DNA of 33,482 nt, from assembly GCF_014650755.1 (NCBI RefSeq), contig NZ_BMVO01000038.1, positions 1 through 33,482 on the forward strand, read 5' to 3'. Below the pieces are notes generated by a model. The model was not told the DNA's origin and ran no database searches. It was given only the letters and a program-made list of their open reading frames with translations. Every line of letters starts with the position of its first letter. The first letter of the stretch is position 1. The position numbers and the translations under genes are program-made. The DNA is from Streptomyces chryseus. GTDB taxonomy: Bacteria > Actinomycetota > Actinomycetes > Streptomycetales > Streptomycetaceae. This document shows, piece by piece, positions 16,142-23,733 of the stretch.

Positions 16142-16297
16142 GAGAGTCAGCACGTCGGCGACGGCGACGGCAGCGAGGACCAAGAGGAGCGAGAGCTCCG
16201 GCTTGGTGCCTGGATCAGCAACCAACGCAGCCGGGCCGCGACGCTCACACCCGAGCGAATCGAGCAACTCTCCACCATCGGAATGCGCTGGACATGA
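16142..16297 (+). pseudogene. C-terminal HA repeat of a helicase gene (relic)
   Basis: A frame just after a stop reads ESQHVGDGDGSEDQEERELR, then LGAWISNQRSRAATLTPERI, and EQLSTIGMRWT before a stop. L-G-x-W-I-S-N-Q-R, L-T-P-E-R-I, L-x-x-I-G-M-R-W is the typical last HA (helicase-associated, PF03457-type) repeat of Streptomyces DEAD/DEAH helicases, ending right at the C-terminus. The helicase core is absent and the frame is closed upstream, so this is a remnant about 50 codons long. Confidence 0.75.
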
Positions 16298-16436
16298 GCG
16301 ATCTGATATCGCGATCTTGTGAACCCGTCTGGTTTGGATCACAGCAGACTCACGGCAACGGGCAATTCCCTCGGCTGCCCTTTCACCTCAAGCCTTACGC
16401 ACTATCGTGGTGGCGCTGCCCAAGGAGGAACCGACC

Positions 16437-16781
16437 ATGACCACCGCCCCCCGCCCCTCCAGAGGCGTCCCGCCGATGCCCGAGCGCAGCATCGCCGCAC
16501 TTCGCGCGGCAATCGCGGCCCACGCCCCGCAGCTGCTGGACGACTTCGAAGCCAACTGGCGGGCGAAGATCGCCGACACCTACGACATCGGCGCGGCGCC
16601 GGCGTTTCTCGCACGCTGGTGGGGCGAGTACGCCCTGGCGCGGGACCCCGAGCTCGACCGCCACGTGCGCGACCTCGAAGCACGTGCCGCGCAGTGCACG
16701 GACCCGGACAAGGCGAAGGACTTGCTGGAAGAGGCCTCACGGATCCACCACAGCGTCCGCAGGCTCGGGCCCGGCGAGTGA
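16437..16781 (+). CDS. DUF6247-like protein, candidate antitoxin
   Basis: This 114-residue protein has AGGAGG nine bases before the ATG. It reads PPMPERSIAALRAAIAAHAP, then QLLDDFEANWRAKIADTYDI, FLARWWGEYALARDPELDRH, and LLEEASRIHHSVRRLGPGE. The R-S-x-A-A-L-R-A-A-I opening and the A-R-W-W...A-R-D-P-E segment resemble DUF6247 proteins of actinobacteria (family name moderately sure). It is helical with no enzyme motif. Its stop overlaps the start of the next gene (GTGA), a tight two-gene unit with a downstream protein of RelE/ParE-like proportions. An antitoxin role is inferred from that layout. Confidence 0.75.
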   Translation: MTTAPRPSRGVPPMPERSIAALRAAIAAHAPQLLDDFEANWRAKIADTYDIGAAPAFLARWWGEYALARDPELDRHVRDLEARAAQCTDPDKAKDLLEEASRIHHSVRRLGPGE

Positions 16782-17089
16782 GCGAAGAGTTCACCGGCCC
16801 GCCCTGGGCCGCGGACTGGACCAAGCTGGCCGGCGAGTACCGCGACGCTCTCCCCGCCCGCGTGCGGGACCTGATCAACGAGGCGGTCATCGACCTCATC
16901 ACCTGCCGTCACCCCTACCGCGACGACGGCCTCGACCTCACAAAAGTCAGTATCGAACCCGTCCGCTCGACCGAACCGCGCGGCGCCCACATCCTGTACT
17001 TCGACCACGGCCACGGATGGCTGCGGTACACCTTCGTCCACCGCACCGCAGAACCACAGATCATCATCGAAAGTCTCTTCTGGCAGTAG
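16778..17089 (+). CDS. RelE/ParE-like small protein, candidate toxin
   Basis: This 103-residue protein starts at GTG overlapping the upstream stop by four bases. It reads DWTKLAGEYRDALPARVRDL, then INEAVIDLITCRHPYRDDGL, SIEPVRSTEPRGAHILYFDH, GHGWLRYTFVHRTAEPQIII, ESLFWQ. Two helices followed by a four-strand pattern (IEPVRS, HILYF, LRYTFVH, QIIIESL) match the size and order of the RelE/ParE fold. I cannot assign it to a named family from sequence alone. An antitoxin-first, overlapping order fits a type II toxin-antitoxin pair. This is inference: no catalytic Arg/Lys/His set can be fixed by eye. Confidence 0.7.
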   Translation: MSEEFTGPPWAADWTKLAGEYRDALPARVRDLINEAVIDLITCRHPYRDDGLDLTKVSIEPVRSTEPRGAHILYFDHGHGWLRYTFVHRTAEPQIIIESLFWQ

Positions 17090-17519
17090 CATCCGCCAGC
17101 GAAGACAGAAAACGGCCGGACAGCTCCTTCGACGCCGGGGGACGCCCACCGACTGTGCGGGCGACGGCGTACACCAATACGGGCCTATTCCCCGAAGTCT
17201 TCCCACCGCCCCCTCACCACACCATCGGCACCGCGGCACACCTGTGGTCGGTTGCCGGCTGCCGCGCTGCAGGAGGCGTTCGCCGAGCCCGCGCCGCTGT
17301 GGGGGGCGTAGGCAGGAGCGGGGATCCGCTGGTATCGCTGGACAGCTCGGCTCCATATCCACTCCCGGGGATGTCATGGCCACTCGCCGGAGCCCTCTGC
17401 TGTATCGGAGACCGGTCAGGATCGGCGGCACGAAGCGGCCCTCAGAGCACAGCCGGCCATCGAGGTGAGCTGGCGGGCAAGCGCCGGGCGGCGACCCGAC
17501 GCTGGCGGCGCCGGTCACG
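17090..17519. other. No gene seen
   Basis: Low-complexity, frame-broken sequence between the toxin-like gene and the HA relic. It may include decayed upstream parts of the relic, but no convincing protein similarity is visible. Confidence 0.4.
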
Positions 17520-18103
17520 GCCGCGATGCTGGACCGTCCGGTGGGGCAGTTCCTCGCGAACGCGCGGAAGAAGAACGGCTTGGGCAAGAACCGGGCGCGG
17601 GCGGCGCGTCGTGCGGCGCTGCTGGCGGCGATCGACCCGGACTGGAAGCCGGACTGGTCCATCGACTGGCAGCGCCACTACGCCGCGCTGGCGGGGCTTG
17701 TGGAGCCGGGCAGCGTCCGGGCGTACGTGGAAGCCCGGGACGATGGTGCACGGCATGGACGTAGGCCGCTGGCTGGCCACCCAGCGGCGCGACTGGCACC
17801 TGCTGCACGACGGGCAGCGCGAGCGCCTGACACGCCTCGGGATCGGCCCCGCGGAACGGCTGGCTGTTCCGGTGCAGAAGGCCATACGACGTGCCGGCGG
17901 TGGGGCGTTCGAGCGAGGCATCGCCGCCCTCGCCCAGTACAAAGCCCGCGAAGGAAAGATTACCGAGGGCACACCGAAGATTGCCCGACGGCACCCCAAT
18001 ACGACTTGGTGTATGGCTGTCCAACACCCACTCCAGGCGTGCAGGGCTGAGCCCGGAACAGCGCGAGCAGCTCGCCGCGCTCGGGCTCCACTGGGCCACC
18101 TGA
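17520..18103 (+). pseudogene. HA-domain helicase C-terminal relic with two frameshifts
   Basis: Three pieces in three frames together read as the end of an HA-type helicase. Piece one is MLDRPVGQFLANARKKNGLG, then LLAAIDPDWKPDWSIDWQRH and YAALAGLVEPG. After a shift near 17735 comes GMDVGRWLATQRRDWHLLHD, then GQRERLTRLGI and FERGIAALAQYKAREG. After a shift near 17975 comes LPDGTPIRLGVWLSNTHSRR, then AGLSPEQREQLAALGLHWAT and a stop. The parts align with the larger relic at 20612-21810 (GVGKDPKRAEERAKQLASID, PDWNCPWPLDWQRHYRVLAD), so they are homologous but independently decayed. The ATPase domain is missing. A hairpin follows at 18191. Confidence 0.8.
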
Positions 18104-18190
18104 CGGCCTGCTGCCCAGAAGTCCTTGCTGGCGGCCCGGTGCCTTGATCGCAGCGGGCTGAGCATCGACGTCGGCGGCATTGTCCTGAAC

Positions 18191-18230
18191 GGTCGGGCCC
18201 TCGCGGCGGGATGCCCACCGAGGCCCGACC
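18191..18230 (+). terminator. Hairpin, probable terminator of the HA relic
   Basis: GGTCGGGCC (18191-18199) pairs with GGCCCGACC (18222-18230). The stem extends with CTCG/CGAG after one bulged base. Confidence 0.55.
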
Positions 18231-18587
18231 GCTCGCGAGTACGACCAAGAAGTGCGCGGTACCGGCCTCAGCCCTGATCCGAAGCCTTGCGGTGGTCGAC
18301 CACAGAGTCCGGGCCGGGGCTCATACGGCTGCTCGCCCTCGGCAACCGCACCTCCTTCGCTCGGTCGATGAGCTGACCGCGCTCGGCTTCGGCCGCGTCT
18401 CGCGCACCACGGTGCAGCGCATGTGCTTGGCCTGCCGCAAGCAGGGCCTGTGGGGGCTTCCCCACTGCTCCGGCGCCGCACCCGCCACGCATGTTTGATC
18501 ACCGGCCAGAAGCACGCAGCTCACTCGTTCGACCGTCGCTGCGGCGCATGGGTCTGTGTGTGTTGGGGGGCGCCGTCCGGCGGGGGG
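18231..18587. other. No confident gene; possible transposase scrap
   Basis: A plus frame at about 18355-18460 reads RSVDELTALGFGRVSRTTVQ, then RMCLACRKQGLWGL. It resembles a helix-turn-helix segment of an integrase-type transposase (TnsB/Mu-like), but the match is short and has no start or stop. Confidence 0.25.
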
Positions 18588-20279
18588 TCAACTTTCGTCT
18601 GCCAGACTCCGGTCGAGGACACCGAGGAGCCGGGCTCCGGCGCGGTCGGTCCCGCGGTGCCCCCGCTTACCGCCCGCCGCCTTTTCCAGCCGTAGCCGCG
18701 CGGTACGTCCGCGCAGTGTCAGTGTCATCATCTGGTTGCCGAACCAGGGTCCGCCGGTGCGTTCCCAGCGGACGGCCGGTCTTGCGACCCGTCCGTGGCG
18801 GGCGAGGAGATGCCCGATCGCTTTCGCGAACCGGCTCCAGCCGAAACGGAATCCGACCCGTATGGCTGCGGGCACCGAGTTGTGCAGCGGTGAACATGTG
18901 AACTGGAAGACGTGGGAGCGCGGCTGCTGTCCGGTGGCCCAGACGGGCTCCGCCACATACGCGTGGTGTACGTCTCCGGAGAGCACGCACACCGTCGCCG
19001 GAGCGGCGTCGGCTCTGCCTACCTCGGCGACCGTCTGGGTGAGATTGTCGAACGACGAGGTGAACGCCGCCCAGTGCTCCAGGTCCGCGCGTCGGCGCAG
19101 CCATTCACCGAAGCGTGCCCAGCGAGGTCCCCGTTCGCCCCGGCAGAGCGCCGCGTGCCAGCCCTCCGCGAAGTGAACCATCGGGGGCAGCAGCCACGGG
19201 AGTGAGGTCCCGATCAGCAGGTGGTCAACGCCGGCGGGGTCGTCGCAGGCCTGCGTCCGCAGCCAGGCCGCTTCCTCGGCGTCCAGCATCGCCCGCTGCT
19301 GCTCCTCCAGAACCCGCGCGGCCCGGGTGTCGACCATCACCAGCCGGGTGCGGCCGAAGTCCCTGCGGTAGCTCCAGCGCACCGTCGCAGGGTCGGCAAC
19401 GGCGCGCTCGGCGAACGCGCGCAGCACCTCCGTACCGTCGTCGGCCGCCAGTACCGCCGCGTACAACGTGTCCTCGGCGAGCTCGGCGGGGGAAAGGTTC
19501 CCGAGGTGCTGGTAGACCCAGTACGACATCAGGCCGCTGGTGATCCGCTCGTGCCACCAGGGCGTTGCCCGCATGTCGGCTACCCAGGCGGCGCTGGTGT
19601 TCCAGTCGTCGATGACGTCGTGGTCGTCGAAGATCATGCAGCTGGGTACGGTCGAGAGCAGCCAGCGCAGTTCGGGGTCGCCCCAGGACTCGTCGTAGAG
19701 GTGGGTGTACTCCTCGTAGTCGGCGACCTGGTCGGGTGGGGCGGTGGAGCCGGTGCCAGCGGCCCGCCGATGCCGGGCGATCCAGGCGCGGGTTTCGGCG
19801 GAGGTCTCGTCCGCGTACACCTGGTCGCCGAGGAGGAGGAGAACGTCCGGACGCTCGGCCTCTGGGTCGGCGGCGAGCCGTGCGGAGAGGGTGTCGAGGA
19901 CATCGGGTCCCACCGGATCGGGCTCGCCCACGGCAGGCGCCGCCCACCGGCACGAGCCGAAGGCGACCACCGCGCCCGTCGCCGGGACCGGCGGTGTGTG
20001 AATGGTGCTGGGCGGCTGGGGCGAGTCCGGAAGGGGCCATACCCGCTCGCCGTCGAGCAGTACTTCGTACCTCGTGGCGGACCCGGGGGTGAGTCCTGTC
20101 ACGACTACCAGTGCGTAGTGGTGGCCGAGGATGCGGAACGTGGGGGTCGAACCACCGGCGCCGCCAGGGCACCGGACCTCCGCCGTGCACGCCCGGTCGG
20201 TCTCGACCCACACCGTCGCGCTCGTGCCCGTCTCCCAGTCCACATGGCGCAGGAGCGGGCCCAGCCTCAGACCGGCCAT
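18588..20279 (-). CDS. PhoD-family alkaline phosphatase (metallophosphoesterase)
   Basis: This 563-residue protein has an N-terminal Fn3-like domain (LRLGPLLRHVDWETGTSATV, ATRYEVLLDGERVWPLP; residues 1-100) and then a PhoD-like metallophosphoesterase core. Metal-site motifs in order are FGSCRW, VLLLLGDQVYADE, SCMIFDDHDVIDDWN, LLIGTSLPWLLPP and CVLSGDVHHAYVAEP. These fit hydrolysis of phosphate mono- or diesters with Ca/Fe or similar metals. There is no Tat or Sec signal peptide, which differs from classical secreted PhoD and suggests an intracellular member. The ATG at 20279 (MAGLRLGP) has AAGGG about 11 bases upstream. The frame continues to 20390 with unrelated sequence. The gene is intact, monocistronic and the longest in the window. 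Confidence 0.9.
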   Translation of the reverse strand: MAGLRLGPLLRHVDWETGTSATVWVETDRACTAEVRCPGGAGGSTPTFRILGHHYALVVVTGLTPGSATRYEVLLDGERVWPLPDSPQPPSTIHTPPVPATGAVVAFGSCRWAAPAVGEPDPVGPDVLDTLSARLAADPEAERPDVLLLLGDQVYADETSAETRAWIARHRRAAGTGSTAPPDQVADYEEYTHLYDESWGDPELRWLLSTVPSCMIFDDHDVIDDWNTSAAWVADMRATPWWHERITSGLMSYWVYQHLGNLSPAELAEDTLYAAVLAADDGTEVLRAFAERAVADPATVRWSYRRDFGRTRLVMVDTRAARVLEEQQRAMLDAEEAAWLRTQACDDPAGVDHLLIGTSLPWLLPPMVHFAEGWHAALCRGERGPRWARFGEWLRRRADLEHWAAFTSSFDNLTQTVAEVGRADAAPATVCVLSGDVHHAYVAEPVWATGQQPRSHVFQFTCSPLHNSVPAAIRVGFRFGWSRFAKAIGHLLARHGRVARPAVRWERTGGPWFGNQMMTLTLRGRTARLRLEKAAGGKRGHRGTDRAGARLLGVLDRSLADES

Positions 20280-20611
20280 CGGGAGTTCCCTTCTGGTGCT
20301 CCGCACGGTAGGGAAGTGTTCACCGGGACGGCTCGGGGCCCGACCGGCACCGCGATCGGGCCCCCAGGAGCCATGCCCAGTTCCACTCACTCATCACACC
20401 AATGCCCTCAGGACACGGCGGTAACCAGGCTCTCTGGTACTGCCCAGTACAGCGTGGTGCGGGAACGGAGGTGGGATGGCGGCCGCATCACGCCGGCCTG
20501 TCGGTGCCGCCGCAGGCACCTGCTCGTCAGCCTGCCTATTGTCCAGTGGCCCTGCCGCGACCAAAGCGGCGCCGCCCCGGCGCTTCACCCGACCGGCCGG
20601 TAACCCAAGCC
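20280..20611. other. Promoter side of the phosphatase gene; no gene seen
   Basis: Divergent spacer between the leftward phosphatase gene and the rightward HA relic. No clear -35/-10 pair or PHO-box-like direct repeats were found by eye, and all frames are low-complexity. Confidence 0.35.
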
Positions 20612-21810
20612 CCCCAGATAAAGGGACTTCGAGCGCACGATGAACGACTCGTCGAGCAGCTCGCTTCCCGCGCGCTCACCAGCGGCAAGCGCACAGTCCA
20701 CATCCGGCGCGACCAGGACGGGCAGATCGTCGGGGCCGGCGGCGAGGGCGACGGCCAGGACCAGGAGGACGACACGCAGGCCGCCGCCGAAGCCGCCCTG
20801 CTCCACTTCTCCTCTCCCCGCGACGCCGCGACCATCGCCGCGTTCCTCCGTACCCGGGTCTACCGGCCGGAGTCGCTGGTGTGGCTGGAGGGCTACCAGG
20901 CCCTGCTGCGCTGGCGGAGGAGGACGAGATCACCGGCCTCTACGCCGTGCCCTATGACGTCGAGGTCGAGGTGGGCGTGACGAAGGACTTTCCGCTTGGC
21001 CGATGGGTCCACCAGCAGCGCAAGGCCCTGCGGGCCGGGGAGCTGGAGGTGCGGCGCAAGGTGCTGCTGGCCTCCCCGGAGGCCCGGATGGTGTGGGAGC
21101 CGGGCGAGGAGGCGTGGGGAGAACAAGCTCGCCGCGCTCCGGTCCTACCGACAGGCCATGGGACACCTCGCGCCGCGACAGGACGCGGTGTGGGGCGAGG
21201 ACGAGGCCATGGTCCCGGTCGGCCAGCACATGGCCAACCTCCGCCGCAAAGGCGGCGTCGGCAAGGACCCGAAACGGGCGGAGGAGCGCGCGAAGCAACT
21301 GGCCTCGATCGACCCGGACTGGAACTGCCCGTGGCCACTCGACTGGCAACGCCACTACCGCGTCCTCGCCGACCTGGTCGATGCCGACGGCAGCCTGCCC
21401 GACATCCAGCCCGGCGTGCTGATGGACGGCGACGACATCGGGCGGTGGCTCCAGCGGCAGGCCCAGCCGGGCACCTGGGCGCAGCTGTCGACCGAACAGC
21501 AGGAACGGCCGACTGCGCTGGGCGTACAACCCGACCAGGCCCCGTCACCCACCCCAGCAGCCACGCGTGCGACGAAGGGCCCGAACAAAGCACAACAGGC
21601 ATTCCAGCGACCCTCACACAATGGGTCGAGAGGGAAGGCGTAGACCGGCCGTTGCCGCGCGGTCACAGCGAAGAGATCATGGTCGACTGCGAGGCGGAGC
21701 CGGTGGTCGTCAAGCTCGGCGTATGGATTTCGAGCACACGTGCGAGACGCGAGAAGCTCACCGCTGACCAGCTCGCCGCAATCGCGACGCTGGGCGTGGA
21801 CTGGGCGTGA
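20612..21810 (+). pseudogene. HA-domain helicase, C-terminal 400 codons, 5'-truncated and frameshifted
   Basis: The relic opens mid-protein (GLRAHDERLVEQLASRALTS, TVHIRRDQDGQIVGAGGEGD, AFLRTRVYRPESLVWLEGYQ). It shifts near 20905 (DEITGLYAVPYDVEVEVGVT, GRWVHQQRKALRAGELEVRR) and again near 21118 (AALRSYRQAMGHLAPRQDAV, GQHMANLRRKGGVGKDPKRA, DPDWNCPWPLDWQRHYRVLA). A small deletion near 21605 leads to the last repeat (VVVKLGVWISSTRARREKLT, ADQLAAIATLGVDWA). The order matches the region after the ATPase core of Streptomyces helicases with HA repeats. The DEAD/DEAH core is missing, so it is non-functional. It is the longest of the window's HA relics. A hairpin follows at 21861. Confidence 0.85.
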
Positions 21811-21898
21811 CACCGGCTGCGGCTGGTCGTTGAACAGGACGGTCGAGCGAAGTGCGCCGAGAGGCCCCGGGCGTCATCGCCCGGGGCCTCGTGCTGTC
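21803..21898 (+). repeat. 3'-flank repeat shared with 14741-14835
   Basis: Covers the last codon and stop of the HA relic, GGTCGTTGAAC and the hairpin. The copy at 14741 shows that another relative once ended there. Confidence 0.65.
21861..21890 (+). terminator. Hairpin terminator of the HA helicase relic
   Basis: A perfect 13-bp stem (GAGGCCCCGGGCG) with loop TCAT, about 50 bases after the stop codon. Confidence 0.75.
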
Positions 21899-22012
21899 GG
21901 CGGCGGCTCCGCCCGGACATGGCGCGGGCCTGCAACGCGAGGTGCAACACCGATTCCTCGAACCTTTATCCGAGGCGTCACCGCAGCTCAGAGCGCGATA
22001 TGCGGCGGTGTT

Positions 22013-22400
22013 TGCACGGGACGTGTCGCCCTGGCCGCTTTCGACGCTGCGGCCGCTCTGTGGCGTGAGGCCCTCGAGGACCTGGACGAAGACGTCCTCG
22101 CCGAGGCCGCCGCCGAAGCGCGGGCCTTCGGCGCCGGCCCGGCGGCCGCCGTCGACGAGCTGGTGCGCGGCCTGCTCGGGCAGTTGGCCGACTGGCAGCA
22201 GTCGATCGGCGAGCTGGGCCGCGCGCTCACCACGGCAACTGAAGGCCGACCGCTACCCGGCTGGTCCACCGACGCCGGCCGCACCGAGGCCGTCGCACGC
22301 CACCACCACGCTCACCTGCTCGCCGCCATCGTCGAGCTCGGCGGTGAGCTGGAGCTCCCAGCTACCCGTAACGGGCGCTTCAGGGGCGCGGCCATCCCAG
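22013..22400 (+). pseudogene. Fragment of an unrecognised helical protein
   Basis: One plus frame has clear protein character: FDAAAALWREALEDLDEDVL, then AEAAAEARAFGAGPAAAVDE, LVRGLLGQLADWQQSIGELG, and HHHAHLLAAIVELGGELELP. No ATG, GTG or TTG with a ribosome site precedes it, and the upstream sequence is unrelated. Downstream it runs into the 3' end of the convergent gene at 22413. It therefore looks like a gene truncated at both ends. The family is unknown to me. Confidence 0.4.
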
Positions 22401-22412
22401 AAGGCTGCGCGG

Positions 22413-22805
22413 TCAGCGACGCCGGCCGCCGCCGATGCGGCGGTCGTCGGCCAGTGCGGTCAGCGGGCCGAACTCGCAGGCAAGCTGGTTCCACGTCAGA
22501 ACCTCGCCACAGCGGGCCGGGAACTCCTTCGGGTTGAACTCGGGCATGGTCCAGGTGCCAGCGCCCCGGTCCCGCAGCCACAGGTCCCCGTCACCGTCGA
22601 CCACAGTCGGCGGGACCGGAACGGGCTCGGCCTGATCGGTGGGCTCCCAGGTGATCCGGCCCGGGTGGGAAACGCGGCGCAGCTCGGTGGTGGCCAGCCG
22701 CGCGGCCAAGTCACGGGTGGACTCTTCGGCGTCCTTGACCGACGCGAGTCGGAATGCGTCGTCAAGTACGGGCAGGGCTGGATTCTTGCTGCGCTTTGAA
22801 CTCAT
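22413..22805 (-). CDS. Hypothetical protein, 130 residues
   Basis: The ATG at 22805 is preceded by GGAGG at nine bases. The protein reads MSSKRSKNPALPVLDDAFRL, then EESTRDLAARLATTELRRVS, TVVDGDGDLWLRDRGAGTWT, and GEVLTWNQLACEFGPLTALA. The centre (DGDLWLRDRGAGTWT) looks like a small beta-repeat of the kind found in Streptomyces plasmid proteins. It is probably cytoplasmic. No family is recognised. It is divergent from the small ORF at 22844, with 38 bases between starts. Confidence 0.65.
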   Translation of the reverse strand: MSSKRSKNPALPVLDDAFRLASVKDAEESTRDLAARLATTELRRVSHPGRITWEPTDQAEPVPVPPTVVDGDGDLWLRDRGAGTWTMPEFNPKEFPARCGEVLTWNQLACEFGPLTALADDRRIGGGRRR

Positions 22806-22843
22806 ACGCTGACGACCTCCGGTGGGGGGGCGTCACATCCGTT

Positions 22844-23005
22844 ATGGCACCCCGTAGAGCAACACGGTATCCGAGGCGGGAGCCGGGCCAGGCCTCCTCC
22901 GCTGGAACGGTCAGCAAGCCCGCCGACGCCCAGGAAGATGCTCTGCGCCAGGTCAGCGACTTGTTGGGTGAGGCAAGGAAGGCACTCGACACGCTGACGA
23001 AGTAG
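22844..23005 (+). CDS. Small hypothetical protein
   Basis: A 53-residue protein: a basic, unstructured N-terminus (MAPRRATRYPRREPGQASSA) and an amphipathic helix at the end (DAQEDALRQVSDLLGEARKA, LDTLTK). ATG at 22844. A G-rich run about 17 bases upstream is a poor ribosome site. The helix and codon pattern favour coding, but it could be chance. Confidence 0.45.
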   Translation: MAPRRATRYPRREPGQASSAGTVSKPADAQEDALRQVSDLLGEARKALDTLTK

Positions 23006-23031
23006 CTGGAAGCAACTGTCCAGCCCACGGT

Positions 23032-23490
23032 TCAGCCCCCGCTCGGTACAACCCTCTCCGGGGCGAGCGCGGCCTCCAGGCGGTCCAGCCGTTCGTAGAG
23101 AGCGCGAACGAGGCGGGCGCGGTTCTGGACGCAGCGCACGGTGCCCTCCAGCGTCGCGGACAGCCGGCCTTCCGCCTCGCGCAGGACGACGGCGGCGAGC
23201 GCCCAGGGGCCGCTGCTCTTCGGCAGCTGGTCGGCGCGGCGCCGTACGTCGGCGGCGAGCGCGCGGGCGTGGCCGGTCAGCTGGAGGGCGATCTGCTCGT
23301 AGTCGCGGGTCGCGAGCGTGTCCTCGCCGGTCCAGGCCAGGACGGCCGTGACGAGGCTTTCGTGCGGTTCGCGGTCGAGCGGGAGCTCCGCCTCGATCAG
23401 ACCGTCGGGGTCGTAGAGGACCGTGTGGCTGCTGGTGTGCATGGCGGGCCTCGCTGCTGGGGCGTCGTCGCGCGGGTGGCCGGCGGTCAC
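23032..23490 (-). CDS. DUF6415-like protein
   Basis: This 152-residue protein starts at GTG, four bases overlapping the stop of the small upstream gene (GTGA), so translation is probably coupled. An internal ATG (23442, MHTSSHTVLYDPDGLIEAEL) with GAGG upstream is the alternative. The body is helical: DREPHESLVTAVLAWTGEDT, then ATRDYEQIALQLTGHARALA, ADVRRRADQLP and VVLREAEGRLSATLEGTV. It ends QNRARLVRALYERLDRLEAA. The L-T-G-H-A-x-x-L-A...R-A-x-x-L-P...L-x-E-A-x-x-R-L pattern resembles DUF6415, a family frequent on Streptomyces plasmids and in transcriptional accessory loci. That name is a moderate-confidence call. The role is unknown. Confidence 0.7.
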   Translation of the reverse strand: MTAGHPRDDAPAARPAMHTSSHTVLYDPDGLIEAELPLDREPHESLVTAVLAWTGEDTLATRDYEQIALQLTGHARALAADVRRRADQLPKSSGPWALAAVVLREAEGRLSATLEGTVRCVQNRARLVRALYERLDRLEAALAPERVVPSGG

Positions 23491-23678
23491 CGCTGGGGGT
23501 CCTCGCTGCCGTCGGCCCCGTCGTCCTGGTCCTCGGTCCGCTGGGCGAGGAACCGGGCGAAGCCACGGTCCGCGCGGGCGAGCAGGGCCGGGGAGGGGGC
23601 GCCGTAGGCGGGCGACTGGAGGCCGCGGCCCTCCGGGACTCCGGTGGTGCGGCGGCCTGGAGGCCGCCGGTTCCGCAT
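23487..23678 (-). CDS. Small hypothetical protein coupled to the DUF6415-like gene
   Basis: A 63-residue frame from ATG at 23678: MRNRRPPGRRTTGVPEGRGL, then QSPAYGAPSPALLARADRGF, ARFLAQRTEDQDDGADGSED. The basic first half and acidic tail make it look like a small linker or regulatory protein. Its stop overlaps the next start by four bases. It lies 55 bases after the large gene at 23734. The ribosome site is weak. Confidence 0.45.
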   Translation of the reverse strand: MRNRRPPGRRTTGVPEGRGLQSPAYGAPSPALLARADRGFARFLAQRTEDQDDGADGSEDPQR

Positions 23679-23733
23679 CGGACCACTCGCTGGGCCGGGG
23701 CCTGGCGGGGCGCAGCTGGCTGGGGTCTCCTGG

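Noticed and set aside
16055..16342. Minus-strand ORF with a hydrophobic segment
   Set aside because: It is antisense to the clear HA-helicase tail at 16142-16297 and lacks a ribosome site.
18355..18460. TnsB/Mu-type integrase fragment
   Set aside because: The similarity is too short to name a family; kept only as a weak note.
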